A stretch of 64,000 bases of DNA from DAHVFK01 sp035310985. Lineage in GTDB: Bacteria > Pseudomonadota > Gammaproteobacteria > Burkholderiales > SG8-39. The notes under the pieces were generated by a model. It saw only the letters and a program-made list of their open reading frames with translations. It did not search any database and was not told the DNA's origin. Numbering within the stretch: the stretch's first letter is position 1; every line of letters starts with the position of its first letter. A program made the translations under genes and the position numbers. The DNA lies in NCBI GenBank assembly GCA_035310985.1, contig DATGDH010000072.1, positions 62,001 to 126,000 on the forward strand. Reading direction: 5' to 3'. Below are positions 41,779-52,600 of this stretch, piece after piece.

Positions 41779-42684
41779 CTAGCGCCTCTTGCGCGCGCCG
41801 GCGGCGGCGTGCTTGCCGGACCAATCCCTCGCGAACTGGTAGGCTACACGGCCGCTGCGCGAGCCGCGCAGCAATGCCCACTGCAAAGCCTCTTCGCGCG
41901 CCGCGTCAACGTCCCGCGCCGAGCAGCCGAAGGTCTTCAGCCAGTGCGTCACGATGTGCAGATACTCGTCCTGGTCGAAGGGATAGAACGACACCCACAG
42001 CCCGAAGCGCTCGGAAAGCGAGATCTTCTCCTCCACGGTCTCGCCGGGATGAATCTCGTCCCCGATGTACCGGGTCTCGAGGTTCTCCTGCATGTATTCC
42101 GGCATGAGATGGCGGCGGTTGGATGTGGCGTAGATCAGCAGGTTCTCGGATGCAGTTGAGATCGACCCGTCGAGCGCGACCTTGAGCGCGATGTAGCCGG
42201 GGTCGGCGGCCTCGAACGACAGGTCATCGCAGAAGAGCAAGAATCGCTCCTTGCGTTCCGCTACCAGGTCGGTGATCGCCGGCAGGTCCATCAGGTCGCG
42301 CTTCTCGACCTCGATCAGGCGCAAGCCCTGGCCGCTGTACTTGTTCAGCAGTCCCTTGACTATCGAGGACTTGCCGGTGCCACGCGCGCCGGTGAGGAGC
42401 ACATTGTTGGCGGGCCTGCCCTGTAGGAACTGGCGCGTGTTCTGTTCTACCCGGGCGATTTGCGCGTCGATGCCCTGCAGGTCGGAAATCCGGATGCGGT
42501 GCACGTGCCCGACGGGCTGCAGCCAGCCGCGCATGCTCTGCGTGGCCCCCTTGCGCCAGCGGAAAGCGACGCTCGCGCCCCAGTCGGTCGCCGGCGGTGG
42601 CGGCGGGAGCAGCGTCTCGAGCTTCGCCACCAGCGCCTCCGCGCGTGCGATCAGCTTGTTGGCGTCGTCTCTCATGCGCGGCAT
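41779..42684 (-). CDS. AAA+ ATP-binding protein of the DUF815 family
   Basis: The 301-residue protein has a helical N-terminal part and an AAA+ core with Walker A (LTGARGTGKSSIVKGL), Walker B-like FLLFCDDLSFE, and the sensor region ATSNRRHLMPEYM, all matching the DUF815 family. Its ATG immediately follows the argJ TGA (TGAATG), a translational-coupling arrangement; a second ATG three codons on is possible. The cellular role of this widespread family is not established. It is linked to argJ and the Nudix-ThiE fusion in many betaproteobacteria. Confidence 0.88.
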   Translation of the reverse strand: MPRMRDDANKLIARAEALVAKLETLLPPPPPATDWGASVAFRWRKGATQSMRGWLQPVGHVHRIRISDLQGIDAQIARVEQNTRQFLQGRPANNVLLTGARGTGKSSIVKGLLNKYSGQGLRLIEVEKRDLMDLPAITDLVAERKERFLLFCDDLSFEAADPGYIALKVALDGSISTASENLLIYATSNRRHLMPEYMQENLETRYIGDEIHPGETVEEKISLSERFGLWVSFYPFDQDEYLHIVTHWLKTFGCSARDVDAAREEALQWALLRGSRSGRVAYQFARDWSGKHAAAGARKRR

Positions 42685-43905
42685 TCAGGTGCGGTACTCG
42701 GCATTGATCTTCACATATTCGAATGAAAGATCACAGGTCCACAGCGTCGCCTGCGCGCTACCTCGCTCGAGGCGCACGCGCACGGTGAACTCGGACTTGG
42801 CGAGCACCGCGGTCCCCTGCTCCTCGCGATACGCGGGATGTCGTCCTCCCTTGCTCGCCACGAGCACCTCGTCCAGGTACAGGTCGACCCGCGATACGTC
42901 CAGATCGTCGATTCCCGCGTTGCCGATCGCGGCGAGAATGCGGCCAAGGTTGGGATCGGAAGCGAAGAACGCCGTCTTGACCAGCGGCGAGTGCGCGATG
43001 GCGTAGCCCGCGCGTCGGCATTCCTCCGGCGAGCGTCCTCCCTCCACGCGGATGGTGACGAACTTTGTCGCGCCTTCGCCGTCGCGCACGATCGCCTGCG
43101 CGAGCAGCGACGCGACTTCTTCGACTGCTCCGTCCAGTGCGGCAAGATCGGCGGCGGAACTCGCCGTCACGCCGGACGCACCGCTCGCGATCAGCATGAA
43201 CGCGTCGTTCGTAGAGGTGTCGCCATCGACCGTGATGCAGTTGAACGATCGCCCGGTCGCCCGCTCGAGCATTGCATCGAGATCGGCCTGCGCGACCTTC
43301 GCGTCGGTGGCGACAAACGCGAGCATAGTCGCCATGTCGGGGCGGATCATCCCCGCGCCCTTGGCGATCCCGGTGATCGTCAACTCGCGTCCGCCAAGCC
43401 GCAGGCGGCGCGAGACCGCCTTCGGCACCGTATCGGTCGTCATGATGGCCTGCGCCGCCGCATGCCAGTTGTCGGCGCGCAGGTCTGCTAGTGCCTCCGG
43501 AAGCCCCGCCAGGATGCGCTCCACCGGAAGCGGTTCCATGATGACTCCGGTGGAAAATGGCAGCACCTGCTCCACCGCGCAGCCGAGCGCACGCGAAGCG
43601 CCCCTACACACCGCGAGAGCGCGCTCGAGTCCGTCGTCGCCCGTGCCGGCATTAGCGTTACCCGTGTTGACCACCAGCGCGCGCGTATCCGGCGCTGCCC
43701 CGAGGTGACGCTTGGCGAGGATCACCGGCGCCGCGCAGAAGCGATTACGCGTGAAGACCCCGGCCGCGGTAGCGCCCGCGCACATTCGCATCACCATCAA
43801 GTCGCGTCTTCCGGGCTTGCGGATGCCAGCCATCGCAACGCCGAGCTCGACGCCCGCGACGGGATGCAGCGACGCAGGATCCGGCGGCGCCAGATTCACG
43901 GCCAT
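42685..43905 (-). CDS. argJ: Bifunctional glutamate N-acetyltransferase / N-acetylglutamate synthase
   Basis: The 406-residue protein has the self-cleavage site with the catalytic Thr in VDGDTSTNDAF, plus GIRKPGRRDL, TGNANAGTGDDGLE, FSTGVIMEPLP and DTVPKAVSRRL. ArgJ transfers the acetyl group from N-acetylornithine to glutamate in the cyclic arginine pathway. It begins six bases after the secA stop, so it is probably read through from secA. C-terminal residues (NAEYRT) are typical. Confidence 0.95.
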   Translation of the reverse strand: MAVNLAPPDPASLHPVAGVELGVAMAGIRKPGRRDLMVMRMCAGATAAGVFTRNRFCAAPVILAKRHLGAAPDTRALVVNTGNANAGTGDDGLERALAVCRGASRALGCAVEQVLPFSTGVIMEPLPVERILAGLPEALADLRADNWHAAAQAIMTTDTVPKAVSRRLRLGGRELTITGIAKGAGMIRPDMATMLAFVATDAKVAQADLDAMLERATGRSFNCITVDGDTSTNDAFMLIASGASGVTASSAADLAALDGAVEEVASLLAQAIVRDGEGATKFVTIRVEGGRSPEECRRAGYAIAHSPLVKTAFFASDPNLGRILAAIGNAGIDDLDVSRVDLYLDEVLVASKGGRHPAYREEQGTAVLAKSEFTVRVRLERGSAQATLWTCDLSFEYVKINAEYRT

Positions 43906-43911
43906 GGGATC

Positions 43912-46692
<2,781 letters not shown>

Positions 46693-46741
46693 TATGAAGA
46701 ATGCGGCCCGAACCGCAGGCTACGCGGACGGGAGGCCGCGA

Positions 46742-46807
46742 GGGCCGGAGACGGCCCCGCCGAGGTCCAGCGGAAATCAAAAGTCTATCACGGCCGCCGC
46801 AGCGGCC
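46742..46807 (-). other. Two hairpins in the M23 peptidase-secA gap
   Basis: Perfect 6-bp stems occur at 46742-46757 (GGGCCG/CGGCCC, four-base loop) and 46792-46807 (GGCCGC/GCGGCC, four-base loop, UGCG on the minus-strand RNA, of the stable UNCG type). Neither is followed directly by a U-run. They could act as a weak terminator for the peptidase gene or as structure in the secA leader. A TAGACT box lies between them. Confidence 0.35.
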
Positions 46808-46817
46808 CGTCGCGCGG

Positions 46818-47783
46818 TTAGTCGCGCGCCAAAGAGGCAGTGGGGCGCCGCTTCGAGCCCGGCAGTGTCGGATCGCTCGCCGCCAAGAAGCGGTCAGGAT
46901 TGACCGCTACGCCTTTGTAACGCACCTCGAAATGCAGGTGCGGGCCGGTCGCGCGCCCGGTGGCGCCGCTGAGCCCAAGCTCGCGCCCGCGCAACACGAT
47001 GTCGCCCTTCTTCACGAGAATCTTCGACATGTGGGCATAGCGCGTCGAAAGACCATTGCCGTGATCGATCTCGACCAGGTTGCCGTATTGCGGATGTGGG
47101 CCGGCGAACGTGACGACACCGCCGGCCGCCGCTTCCACGGGCGTGCCAGAATCGACCTCGAAGTCGATCCCCTCGTGCATCGCGAGCTGCCCCGTAAACG
47201 GATCGATCCGCTTGCCAAAGCCCGAGCCGCGCGGCGCGTGCACCGGAAGCATCGTCGGCATCGATTTGCGACGAACCGCGAGATCGCGCAATTCCGAGTC
47301 GAGCACGCTGTACAGATCGGAACGCGTGTCCATCTGCTTGGACAGCGCGCTGAGCCGCTCCTCGAGGTCACCCATCGACAGATCCTGCGGCGGCATGGTC
47401 GACACCGCCCCGCCGAGCCCGAGTGGTCCACTAACACGAAAATCGGACGCCCGCAGGCCTCCGAGCGTGGAGAGGCGCTCGCCGAGCGCGTCCAGGCGCG
47501 TGAGCTGCGCCTGCAGCTCGCCCAGCTTTACAGCCATGGCATTCAGGTTCTGCTGGACAAACTCGCGCGATTTGGCATTCTCGGCGCGCTGCGCCGCCAG
47601 CACAACCTGCTCGACAAACGGCACCCGGGCCTCTGCCGAGTAACGCAGCGTCAGCCAGTATAGAGCGCCCGTCAGCACTAAGATCGTCGCGAGCGCCAGC
47701 CCCGCGTACGCGACGAGCTGCGGTGCCGATAGCGAGATGGTTCTCGCCTTTGCCAGCCGGCCCGGGATGACGATAATCTGCAA
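46818..47783 (-). CDS. M23 (LytM) family peptidase, membrane-anchored
   Basis: The product (about 321 residues) has one N-terminal TM segment (VAYAGLALATILVLTGALYWL), a coiled-coil-like stretch, and a LytM domain with metal ligands in HEGIDFEVDSG and HLHFEVRYKG and the catalytic His in STRYAHMS. It probably cleaves peptidoglycan cross-links or regulates an amidase in the periplasm. I chose the TTG at 47783, preceded by AGGGGG, since upstream sequence in frame overlaps the divergent DUF721 gene and has no homology. This peptidase-secA pairing is common in Betaproteobacteria. Confidence 0.9.
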   Translation of the reverse strand: MQIIVIPGRLAKARTISLSAPQLVAYAGLALATILVLTGALYWLTLRYSAEARVPFVEQVVLAAQRAENAKSREFVQQNLNAMAVKLGELQAQLTRLDALGERLSTLGGLRASDFRVSGPLGLGGAVSTMPPQDLSMGDLEERLSALSKQMDTRSDLYSVLDSELRDLAVRRKSMPTMLPVHAPRGSGFGKRIDPFTGQLAMHEGIDFEVDSGTPVEAAAGGVVTFAGPHPQYGNLVEIDHGNGLSTRYAHMSKILVKKGDIVLRGRELGLSGATGRATGPHLHFEVRYKGVAVNPDRFLAASDPTLPGSKRRPTASLARD

Positions 47784-47804
47784 GCCTACCCCCTGCGATC
47801 CTCT

Positions 47805-48323
47805 TTGCTCGTGCACCTTCCCAAAATCGACCGCGTCCTGTCCGCCGATGGCGAGATTCAGCCGGTCCTCGATAAAGCCCGCGAAATCCGCGAGCTTTCC
47901 AGACTCTGCAACGAGTTCCTGCCGCCGGAGCTTGGACCGCTGGTGCAAGCCGCCAATCTAAAGGACGGCAAGCTGGTGCTGCTGGCCGCGAATCCGGCAA
48001 CTGCCTCCAAGCTCAGGCTGTTAGCCGAGAGTCTTGGAGCTTTCCTCGCAAAAGAACGCCCAAAGGTTAGGGGAGTTTCAATTCGCGTGCAACCAAATGC
48101 ATCACGGCGCACGGATGTTGCGGCGCGAAAGAGTGTGAGTTTTTCCGCGTCGAACTTGGCTGAGCTACAGGCGCTGCACGCCCGTCTGGCAGATTCGCCG
48201 GCACGCAGCGCGCTGCGCGCGCTGCTCGAGCGCCACGCGAGCGCGCCTTCTAAATTGCCACCAACAGGCGCTCAAAAAGAAACATCAGCAGCACCACGAC
48301 GATCACGAAAAGCGCGTACCTGA
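47805..48323 (+). CDS. DUF721 (DciA-like) family protein
   Basis: The product is about 170 residues. The N-terminal half (KIDRVLSADGEIQPVLDKAREI, NLKDGKLVLLAANPATASKLRL) matches DUF721, a KH-like fold related to the DnaB loader DciA. The C-terminal half is basic and looks disordered (RRSRKART), unlike a full DciA. The start is a TTG (47805) or the GTG two codons later. It is divergent from the M23 gene and its end overlaps the small membrane-protein gene convergently by 74 bases. A helicase-loading role is inferred only from the family. Confidence 0.75.
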   Translation: MLVHLPKIDRVLSADGEIQPVLDKAREIRELSRLCNEFLPPELGPLVQAANLKDGKLVLLAANPATASKLRLLAESLGAFLAKERPKVRGVSIRVQPNASRRTDVAARKSVSFSASNLAELQALHARLADSPARSALRALLERHASAPSKLPPTGAQKETSAAPRRSRKART

Positions 48324-48435
48324 ACAGCTGCCACGCGAAACGCAGATACTTGCGCTCGCCCGTGACCATGTAGAGCAGCACCGCGACGGAGAGACCGGTC
48401 GCCGCGAGCAGCCCGAGCAGGCGGACCAGCAGCAC
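48250..48435 (-). CDS. Small inner-membrane protein, 61 aa, directly after lpxC
   Basis: The GTG at 48435 lies one base after the lpxC TGA, and the product has two hydrophobic segments (LLVRLLGLLAATGLSVAVLLYM and LFRYALFVIVVVLLMFLFERL) joined by a short basic loop (TGERKYLRFAW). I recognise it as the kind of tiny membrane protein seen beside lpxC in some Betaproteobacteria but know no function. Its last 74 bases overlap the convergent DUF721 gene. Tight coupling to lpxC supports expression. Confidence 0.65.
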   Translation of the reverse strand: MLLVRLLGLLAATGLSVAVLLYMVTGERKYLRFAWQLFRYALFVIVVVLLMFLFERLLVAI

Positions 48436-48436
48436 G

Positions 48437-49354
48437 TCACCAGGCGGGCTGCTGCACCAGGCCGGCGACGCCCGCCGGCGCTTCCTCGCTTCGCTCGAAG
48501 CTAACCGTGTCCCATGCCGACGCATCGGCGAGCAGCTGGTGCAGCAGACGGTTGTTCAATCCGTGACCCGATTTGTGCGCGCTGAAAGCACCCAAGAGAG
48601 GCTTGCCGAGAAGGTAGATGTCGCCGATCGCGTCCAGCACCTTGTGGCGAATGAACTCGTCCGCGAAGCGCAGCCCCTCGGCATTCAGCACCCGGTATTC
48701 GTCGAGCACCACCGCATTGTCGAGCCCGCCGCCCAGCGCAAGGCCCGACTCGCGCAGCGCCTCCACCTCGTGCATGAAGCCGAAGGTGCGCGCACGCGCG
48801 ATCTCCTTGAGATACGAGGTTTCGGCGAAATCCACCGTCACCGACTGACTGCTGCGATCGATCACGGGGTGATTGAAGACAATCGAAAACGACAGCTTGA
48901 AGCCCGCGTACGGCTCGAGGCGCGCCCATTTGTCGCCGTCGGCGACCTCAACGCGTTTCTTCACGCGCAGGAAGCGCTTCGGCGCCGGCTGTTCCTCTAA
49001 CCCGGCCTGCTGCACGAGCAGGACGAAAGGCGCGGCGCTGCCGTCCATGATGGGCACCTCCGGGCCGTCGAGATCGACGAAGACATTGTCTACGCCTAGC
49101 CCAGCAAGCGCCGACATGAGATGTTCGACGGTGTAGACCTTCGCATCGCCCTTGACCAGACACGACGACAGGCGCGTCTCGCCGACAAGGTCGGCGCGCG
49201 CCGGAATGTCGACGGGCGACGCGAGATCGACGCGGCGAAACACGACGCCGGTATCGATGCGCGCCGGCCGCAGGCTGATGCTGACCTTCTGTCCGGTGTG
49301 AAGCCCGACGCCGGTGGCGCGGACGATGGATTTCAGGGTGCGCTGCTTGAGCAT
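48437..49354 (-). CDS. lpxC: UDP-3-O-acyl-N-acetylglucosamine deacetylase
   Basis: The 305-residue protein starts MLKQRTLKSIVRATGVGLHTG and carries the zinc ligands in TVEHLMSALAG (His) and FIRHKVLDAIGD (His and Asp), with a catalytic Glu before the first His. It commits lipid A synthesis. It is the last gene of the dcw cluster. No Shine-Dalgarno is apparent, and its leader contains a 13-bp hairpin (separate entry). A TACAAT box at 49380-49385 is a possible own promoter. Confidence 0.97.
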   Translation of the reverse strand: MLKQRTLKSIVRATGVGLHTGQKVSISLRPARIDTGVVFRRVDLASPVDIPARADLVGETRLSSCLVKGDAKVYTVEHLMSALAGLGVDNVFVDLDGPEVPIMDGSAAPFVLLVQQAGLEEQPAPKRFLRVKKRVEVADGDKWARLEPYAGFKLSFSIVFNHPVIDRSSQSVTVDFAETSYLKEIARARTFGFMHEVEALRESGLALGGGLDNAVVLDEYRVLNAEGLRFADEFIRHKVLDAIGDIYLLGKPLLGAFSAHKSGHGLNNRLLHQLLADASAWDTVSFERSEEAPAGVAGLVQQPAW

Positions 49355-49398
49355 CGGTAAGTAACTGACCAGCTTGTGGATTGTAACAGACCAGGCGC

Positions 49399-49438
49399 GG
49401 CCGGAGCACCCGCAAGGAGGATTTTGGGCGCTCCGGCC
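49399..49438 (-). other. 13-bp hairpin in the ftsZ-lpxC gap with an anti-Shine-Dalgarno loop
   Basis: On the minus strand the stem GGCCGGAGCGCCC pairs with GGGTGCTCCGGCC (one G-U pair), enclosing a 14-base loop that contains TCCTCCTTGC. The plus-strand copy has an A-C mismatch at the same position, which suggests the structure acts as minus-strand RNA. The loop is complementary to the ftsZ ribosome-binding site. No U-run follows, so it is not a standard terminator. Confidence 0.55.
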
Positions 49439-49447
49439 ACTAGAGCG

Positions 49448-50608
49448 TCAGTCCGCCTGCTTGCGCAGGAACGCCGGAATGTCGTACTTGTCGACGCCGC
49501 TTTGCTGGAGCGCCTCGACGGTCGAGGCGCGGTTGCGCCGGATGACCGCCGGAACGGCGTCCAACTGGTTGTAGTCGACCCCCTGCGAGACGGGCTGGTT
49601 GTCGGTGCCGGTCTTCTGCGTCACTACGAGCTGCGGTTTGGGCTGGCGTGCCACGATCGGCGCCCCGAGTCCCGTCGCAACGACCGTGACGCGCAGGTCG
49701 TCGCCCACTTCCTCGTCGTAGACTGCGCCGAAGATGATGGTCGCGTCCTCGGCCGCGAAGCTGCGTACGGTGTTCATCACCGCCTTGACCTCGCCGTGCT
49801 TGAGGCTCGCCCGGGTGGCGGTGATGTTGACCAGCACGCCGCGCGCGCCGGCGAGCGTGACGCCCTCGAGCAGCGGGCTCGCGATCGCCTGTTCCGCTGC
49901 GATGCGGGCGCGGTCGATACCGCTCGCCTTGGACGAGCCCATCATAGCCATGCCCTGCTCGGACATCACGGTGCGCACATCCTGGAAGTCGACGTTTATG
50001 AGTCCCGGGCAGTTGATGATCTCCGCGATGCCCGCCACCGCGTTGTTCAACACGTCGTCGGCCGCCCTGAATGCCTCGTCCATCGTGACGTCCTCGCCCA
50101 GCACCTCCTCGAGCTTGTCGTTCAGGATCACGATGAGCGAATCGACATGCTGCGAGAGCTCCTCGATGCCCTTCTCCGCGAGGCGCATGCGCTTGGTGCC
50201 CTCAAAGCCGAAAGGCTTGGTCACCACGGCCACGGTGAGCACGTTCAGCGAGCGCGCCACCTCGGCGATCACGGGTGCCGCTCCGGTTCCCGTACCACCG
50301 CCCATGCCCGCTGTGATGAACACCATGTGCGCGCCGGCCAGCGATTCCTCGAGTCGCTCGCGCTCGGTGAGCGCCGCCGCGCGCGCCTCGTCGGGCTTGG
50401 CTCCCGCGCCGAGCCCGCTCGTGCCGAGCTGAATCTGATGGCGCGCGCTGTTGCGCGCCAGCACCTGGGCGTCGGTGTTGACGGCGATGAACTCGACGCC
50501 CTCGACGCCCTGCTCGATCATGTGGTTGACGGCGTTTCCTCCGGCGCCGCCAACGCCGACCACCTTGATGATCGGTCCTGCTGTTTGGCTGTCTACGATT
50601 TCGAACAT
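49448..50608 (-). CDS. ftsZ: Cell division GTPase FtsZ
   Basis: The 386-residue protein has the tubulin signature GGGTGTG (103-109), VVGVGGAGGNAVNHM at the N-terminus and a C-terminal binding peptide (KYDIPAFLRKQ) for FtsA, ZapD and others. It polymerises into the Z ring. The ATG at 50608 is preceded by a very strong AAGGAGG, unlike most neighbours, in keeping with the high level of FtsZ. It lies 40 bases after ftsA. Confidence 0.98.
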   Translation of the reverse strand: MFEIVDSQTAGPIIKVVGVGGAGGNAVNHMIEQGVEGVEFIAVNTDAQVLARNSARHQIQLGTSGLGAGAKPDEARAAALTERERLEESLAGAHMVFITAGMGGGTGTGAAPVIAEVARSLNVLTVAVVTKPFGFEGTKRMRLAEKGIEELSQHVDSLIVILNDKLEEVLGEDVTMDEAFRAADDVLNNAVAGIAEIINCPGLINVDFQDVRTVMSEQGMAMMGSSKASGIDRARIAAEQAIASPLLEGVTLAGARGVLVNITATRASLKHGEVKAVMNTVRSFAAEDATIIFGAVYDEEVGDDLRVTVVATGLGAPIVARQPKPQLVVTQKTGTDNQPVSQGVDYNQLDAVPAVIRRNRASTVEALQQSGVDKYDIPAFLRKQAD

Positions 50609-50648
50609 GTGTTTCCTCCTTGCTGTTAAGTGATGCTCAGGCGATGAA

Positions 50649-51878
50649 TCAGAAATTGCGTTGGAACCACTCGCGCATGCGGGTGAGCACGGCGCGCACC
50701 GAACCGGTCTGGCGCGACAGCTGGCCCTGCTGGACCTGCGAGGCGCCCTCCAGCAGCAGTCCCACTGCGGTCGCATAACGCGGATTGCGCACGACATCGG
50801 CAAGTCCGCCGGTATAGCGCGGCACGCCGAGGCGCACCGGCATGTGAAAGATTTCTTCGCCCAGCTCGACCATGCCCCGCATCACCGCGCTGCCACCGGT
50901 CAGCACCAGGCCGGAGGACAGCAGCTCCTCGAAGCCCGACTCGCGCAGCACCTGCTGCACGAGGGAAAAGAGTTCCTCGACGCGCGGCTCGATCACCTCC
51001 GCGAGCGTCTGGCGCGACATGACGCGCGGGCTGCGATCGCCGATTCCCGGAACCTCGATCATCTCGTTCGGGTCGGCGAGCTGGCGCAGGGCGACGCCGT
51101 GGCGGATCTTGATGTTTTCGGCTTCGGCGGTCGGCGTCCTGAGCGCCATCGCGATGTCGTTCGTAATCTGGTCGCCGGCGATCGGGATCACCGCGGTGTG
51201 GCGAATGGCGCCGTTGGTGAATATCGCGATGTCCGTAGTGCCGCCGCCGATGTCGATCAGGCACACGCCCAAGTCGGTCTCGTCCTCCTGCAGCACGGCG
51301 CGCGAGGATGCGAGCGGCTGCAGGATGAGATCGTTCACCTCCAGACCGCAGCGCCGTACGCACTTGACGATGTTCTGCGCCGCGGACACGGCGCCGGTGA
51401 CGATGTGCACCTTCACCTCGAGACGCACGCCCGACATGCCGATCGGCTCGCGTACGTCCTCCTGTCCGTCGATGATGAATTCCTGGCGCAGGACGTGCAG
51501 GATCTGCTGATCGGTCGGGATGTTCACCGCTTTGGCGGTTTCGAGCACTCGGCCCACGTCGAGCGCGCTCACTTCACGGTCCTTGATGGCCACCATGCCG
51601 GTCGAGTTGAAGCTGCGGATGTGGCTGCCGGCGATACCGGTGAAGGCCGACACGATCTTGCAGTCCGCCATCAGCTCGGCCTCCTCAAGGGCACGCTGCA
51701 CCGCGTTCACGGTCGCTTCGATGTTGACGACGACGCCCTTCTTCATGCCCTTGGACTCGTGACTGCCCATGCCCAGGATCTCGAGCTCGCCGTCCGGCCG
51801 CAGTTCGGCCACCAGCGCAACCACCTTCGAGGTGCCGATATCCAGTCCGACGATCAGGTCCTTGCTTTCCCTCGCCAT
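50649..51878 (-). CDS. ftsA: Cell division protein FtsA
   Basis: The 409-residue actin-like ATPase begins KDLIVGLDIGTSKVVALVAEL and has ICLIDIGGGTTDIAIF-like phosphate 2 and LTGGSAVMRGMVEL motifs; it ends with an amphipathic helix (LTRMREWFQRNF) that binds the membrane. It tethers FtsZ to the inner membrane. The ATG at 51878 follows AAGGG and lies five bases after the ftsQ stop; the long open frame upstream is a shadow. Confidence 0.97.
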   Translation of the reverse strand: MARESKDLIVGLDIGTSKVVALVAELRPDGELEILGMGSHESKGMKKGVVVNIEATVNAVQRALEEAELMADCKIVSAFTGIAGSHIRSFNSTGMVAIKDREVSALDVGRVLETAKAVNIPTDQQILHVLRQEFIIDGQEDVREPIGMSGVRLEVKVHIVTGAVSAAQNIVKCVRRCGLEVNDLILQPLASSRAVLQEDETDLGVCLIDIGGGTTDIAIFTNGAIRHTAVIPIAGDQITNDIAMALRTPTAEAENIKIRHGVALRQLADPNEMIEVPGIGDRSPRVMSRQTLAEVIEPRVEELFSLVQQVLRESGFEELLSSGLVLTGGSAVMRGMVELGEEIFHMPVRLGVPRYTGGLADVVRNPRYATAVGLLLEGASQVQQGQLSRQTGSVRAVLTRMREWFQRNF

Positions 51879-51883
51879 TTCCC

Positions 51884-52600
51884 TTAGCCCTTGGAACCGG
51901 CCTCGCGCAGGGCGAAGCCGTTCGGATAACGCAGATCTACGTAAGCGAGTCGCTGACCCATCTTCCCCAGCGTTTCGGCGTACACCGCGACGAAGCGTGC
52001 GAGCCGCGCGTCCACCGGGTGGTCGGCCGTATCGCGCCCGAGCGCGACCTGCAAACCATCGTCCAGCCACAGCCGCCAGGCGTAGCGCGGCGTGAGCTCG
52101 ACACGCAGCGGTTTCTTGCCGAGCGGCGCTAGCAGCGCGGCGAAGCTGCGGAAGCGCTGTGTGACTTGGGCTTCCGTGCCATCCGGCCCGATAAGAATAG
52201 GCAGTGGTGCATTGCTTTGCGCGGCGAAGCGCTCGCCGTCGCCGTCGACCAAGGCGTCGGTGCCCCAGTGCGCGAGCGGCACGTGCTCCTCCAGCCGTAC
52301 TTCGAGCCGGTCGGGCCACAGGCGGCGCACGCTCACGCTGCGCACCCAAGGCAGCTGCTGCAGGGCGTCCCTCACCTCCCCCAGATCGACCGCGAAGAAA
52401 TTGCCATCGATGTGGCCACGCGCCGCCTGGGCGATCTGCTCGGGCGTGGTGTGCGCCAGCTTGCCGCGTACCGTGATCTCGTGCACCGGAAACAGGCGCG
52501 AGCGCAGCAGCAGCTGCGCCGCAGCGAACGCGAGCAGCAGCAGCGCGATCCCGGTCAGGGTCCCGGCCACGGAGTTGAGCAGCCGCGGGTTATCCCACAT
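51884..52600 (-). CDS. ftsQ: Cell division protein FtsQ
   Basis: The 238-residue bitopic protein has a short cytoplasmic tail, one TM segment (TLTGIALLLLAFAAAQLLL), a POTRA domain (FPVHEITVRGKLAHTTPEQI) and the FtsQ beta domain with LAYVDLRYPNGFALR near the end. It links FtsLB to the divisome in the periplasm. Its ATG overlaps the ddl stop by 11 bases. Confidence 0.95.
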   Translation of the reverse strand: MWDNPRLLNSVAGTLTGIALLLLAFAAAQLLLRSRLFPVHEITVRGKLAHTTPEQIAQAARGHIDGNFFAVDLGEVRDALQQLPWVRSVSVRRLWPDRLEVRLEEHVPLAHWGTDALVDGDGERFAAQSNAPLPILIGPDGTEAQVTQRFRSFAALLAPLGKKPLRVELTPRYAWRLWLDDGLQVALGRDTADHPVDARLARFVAVYAETLGKMGQRLAYVDLRYPNGFALREAGSKG

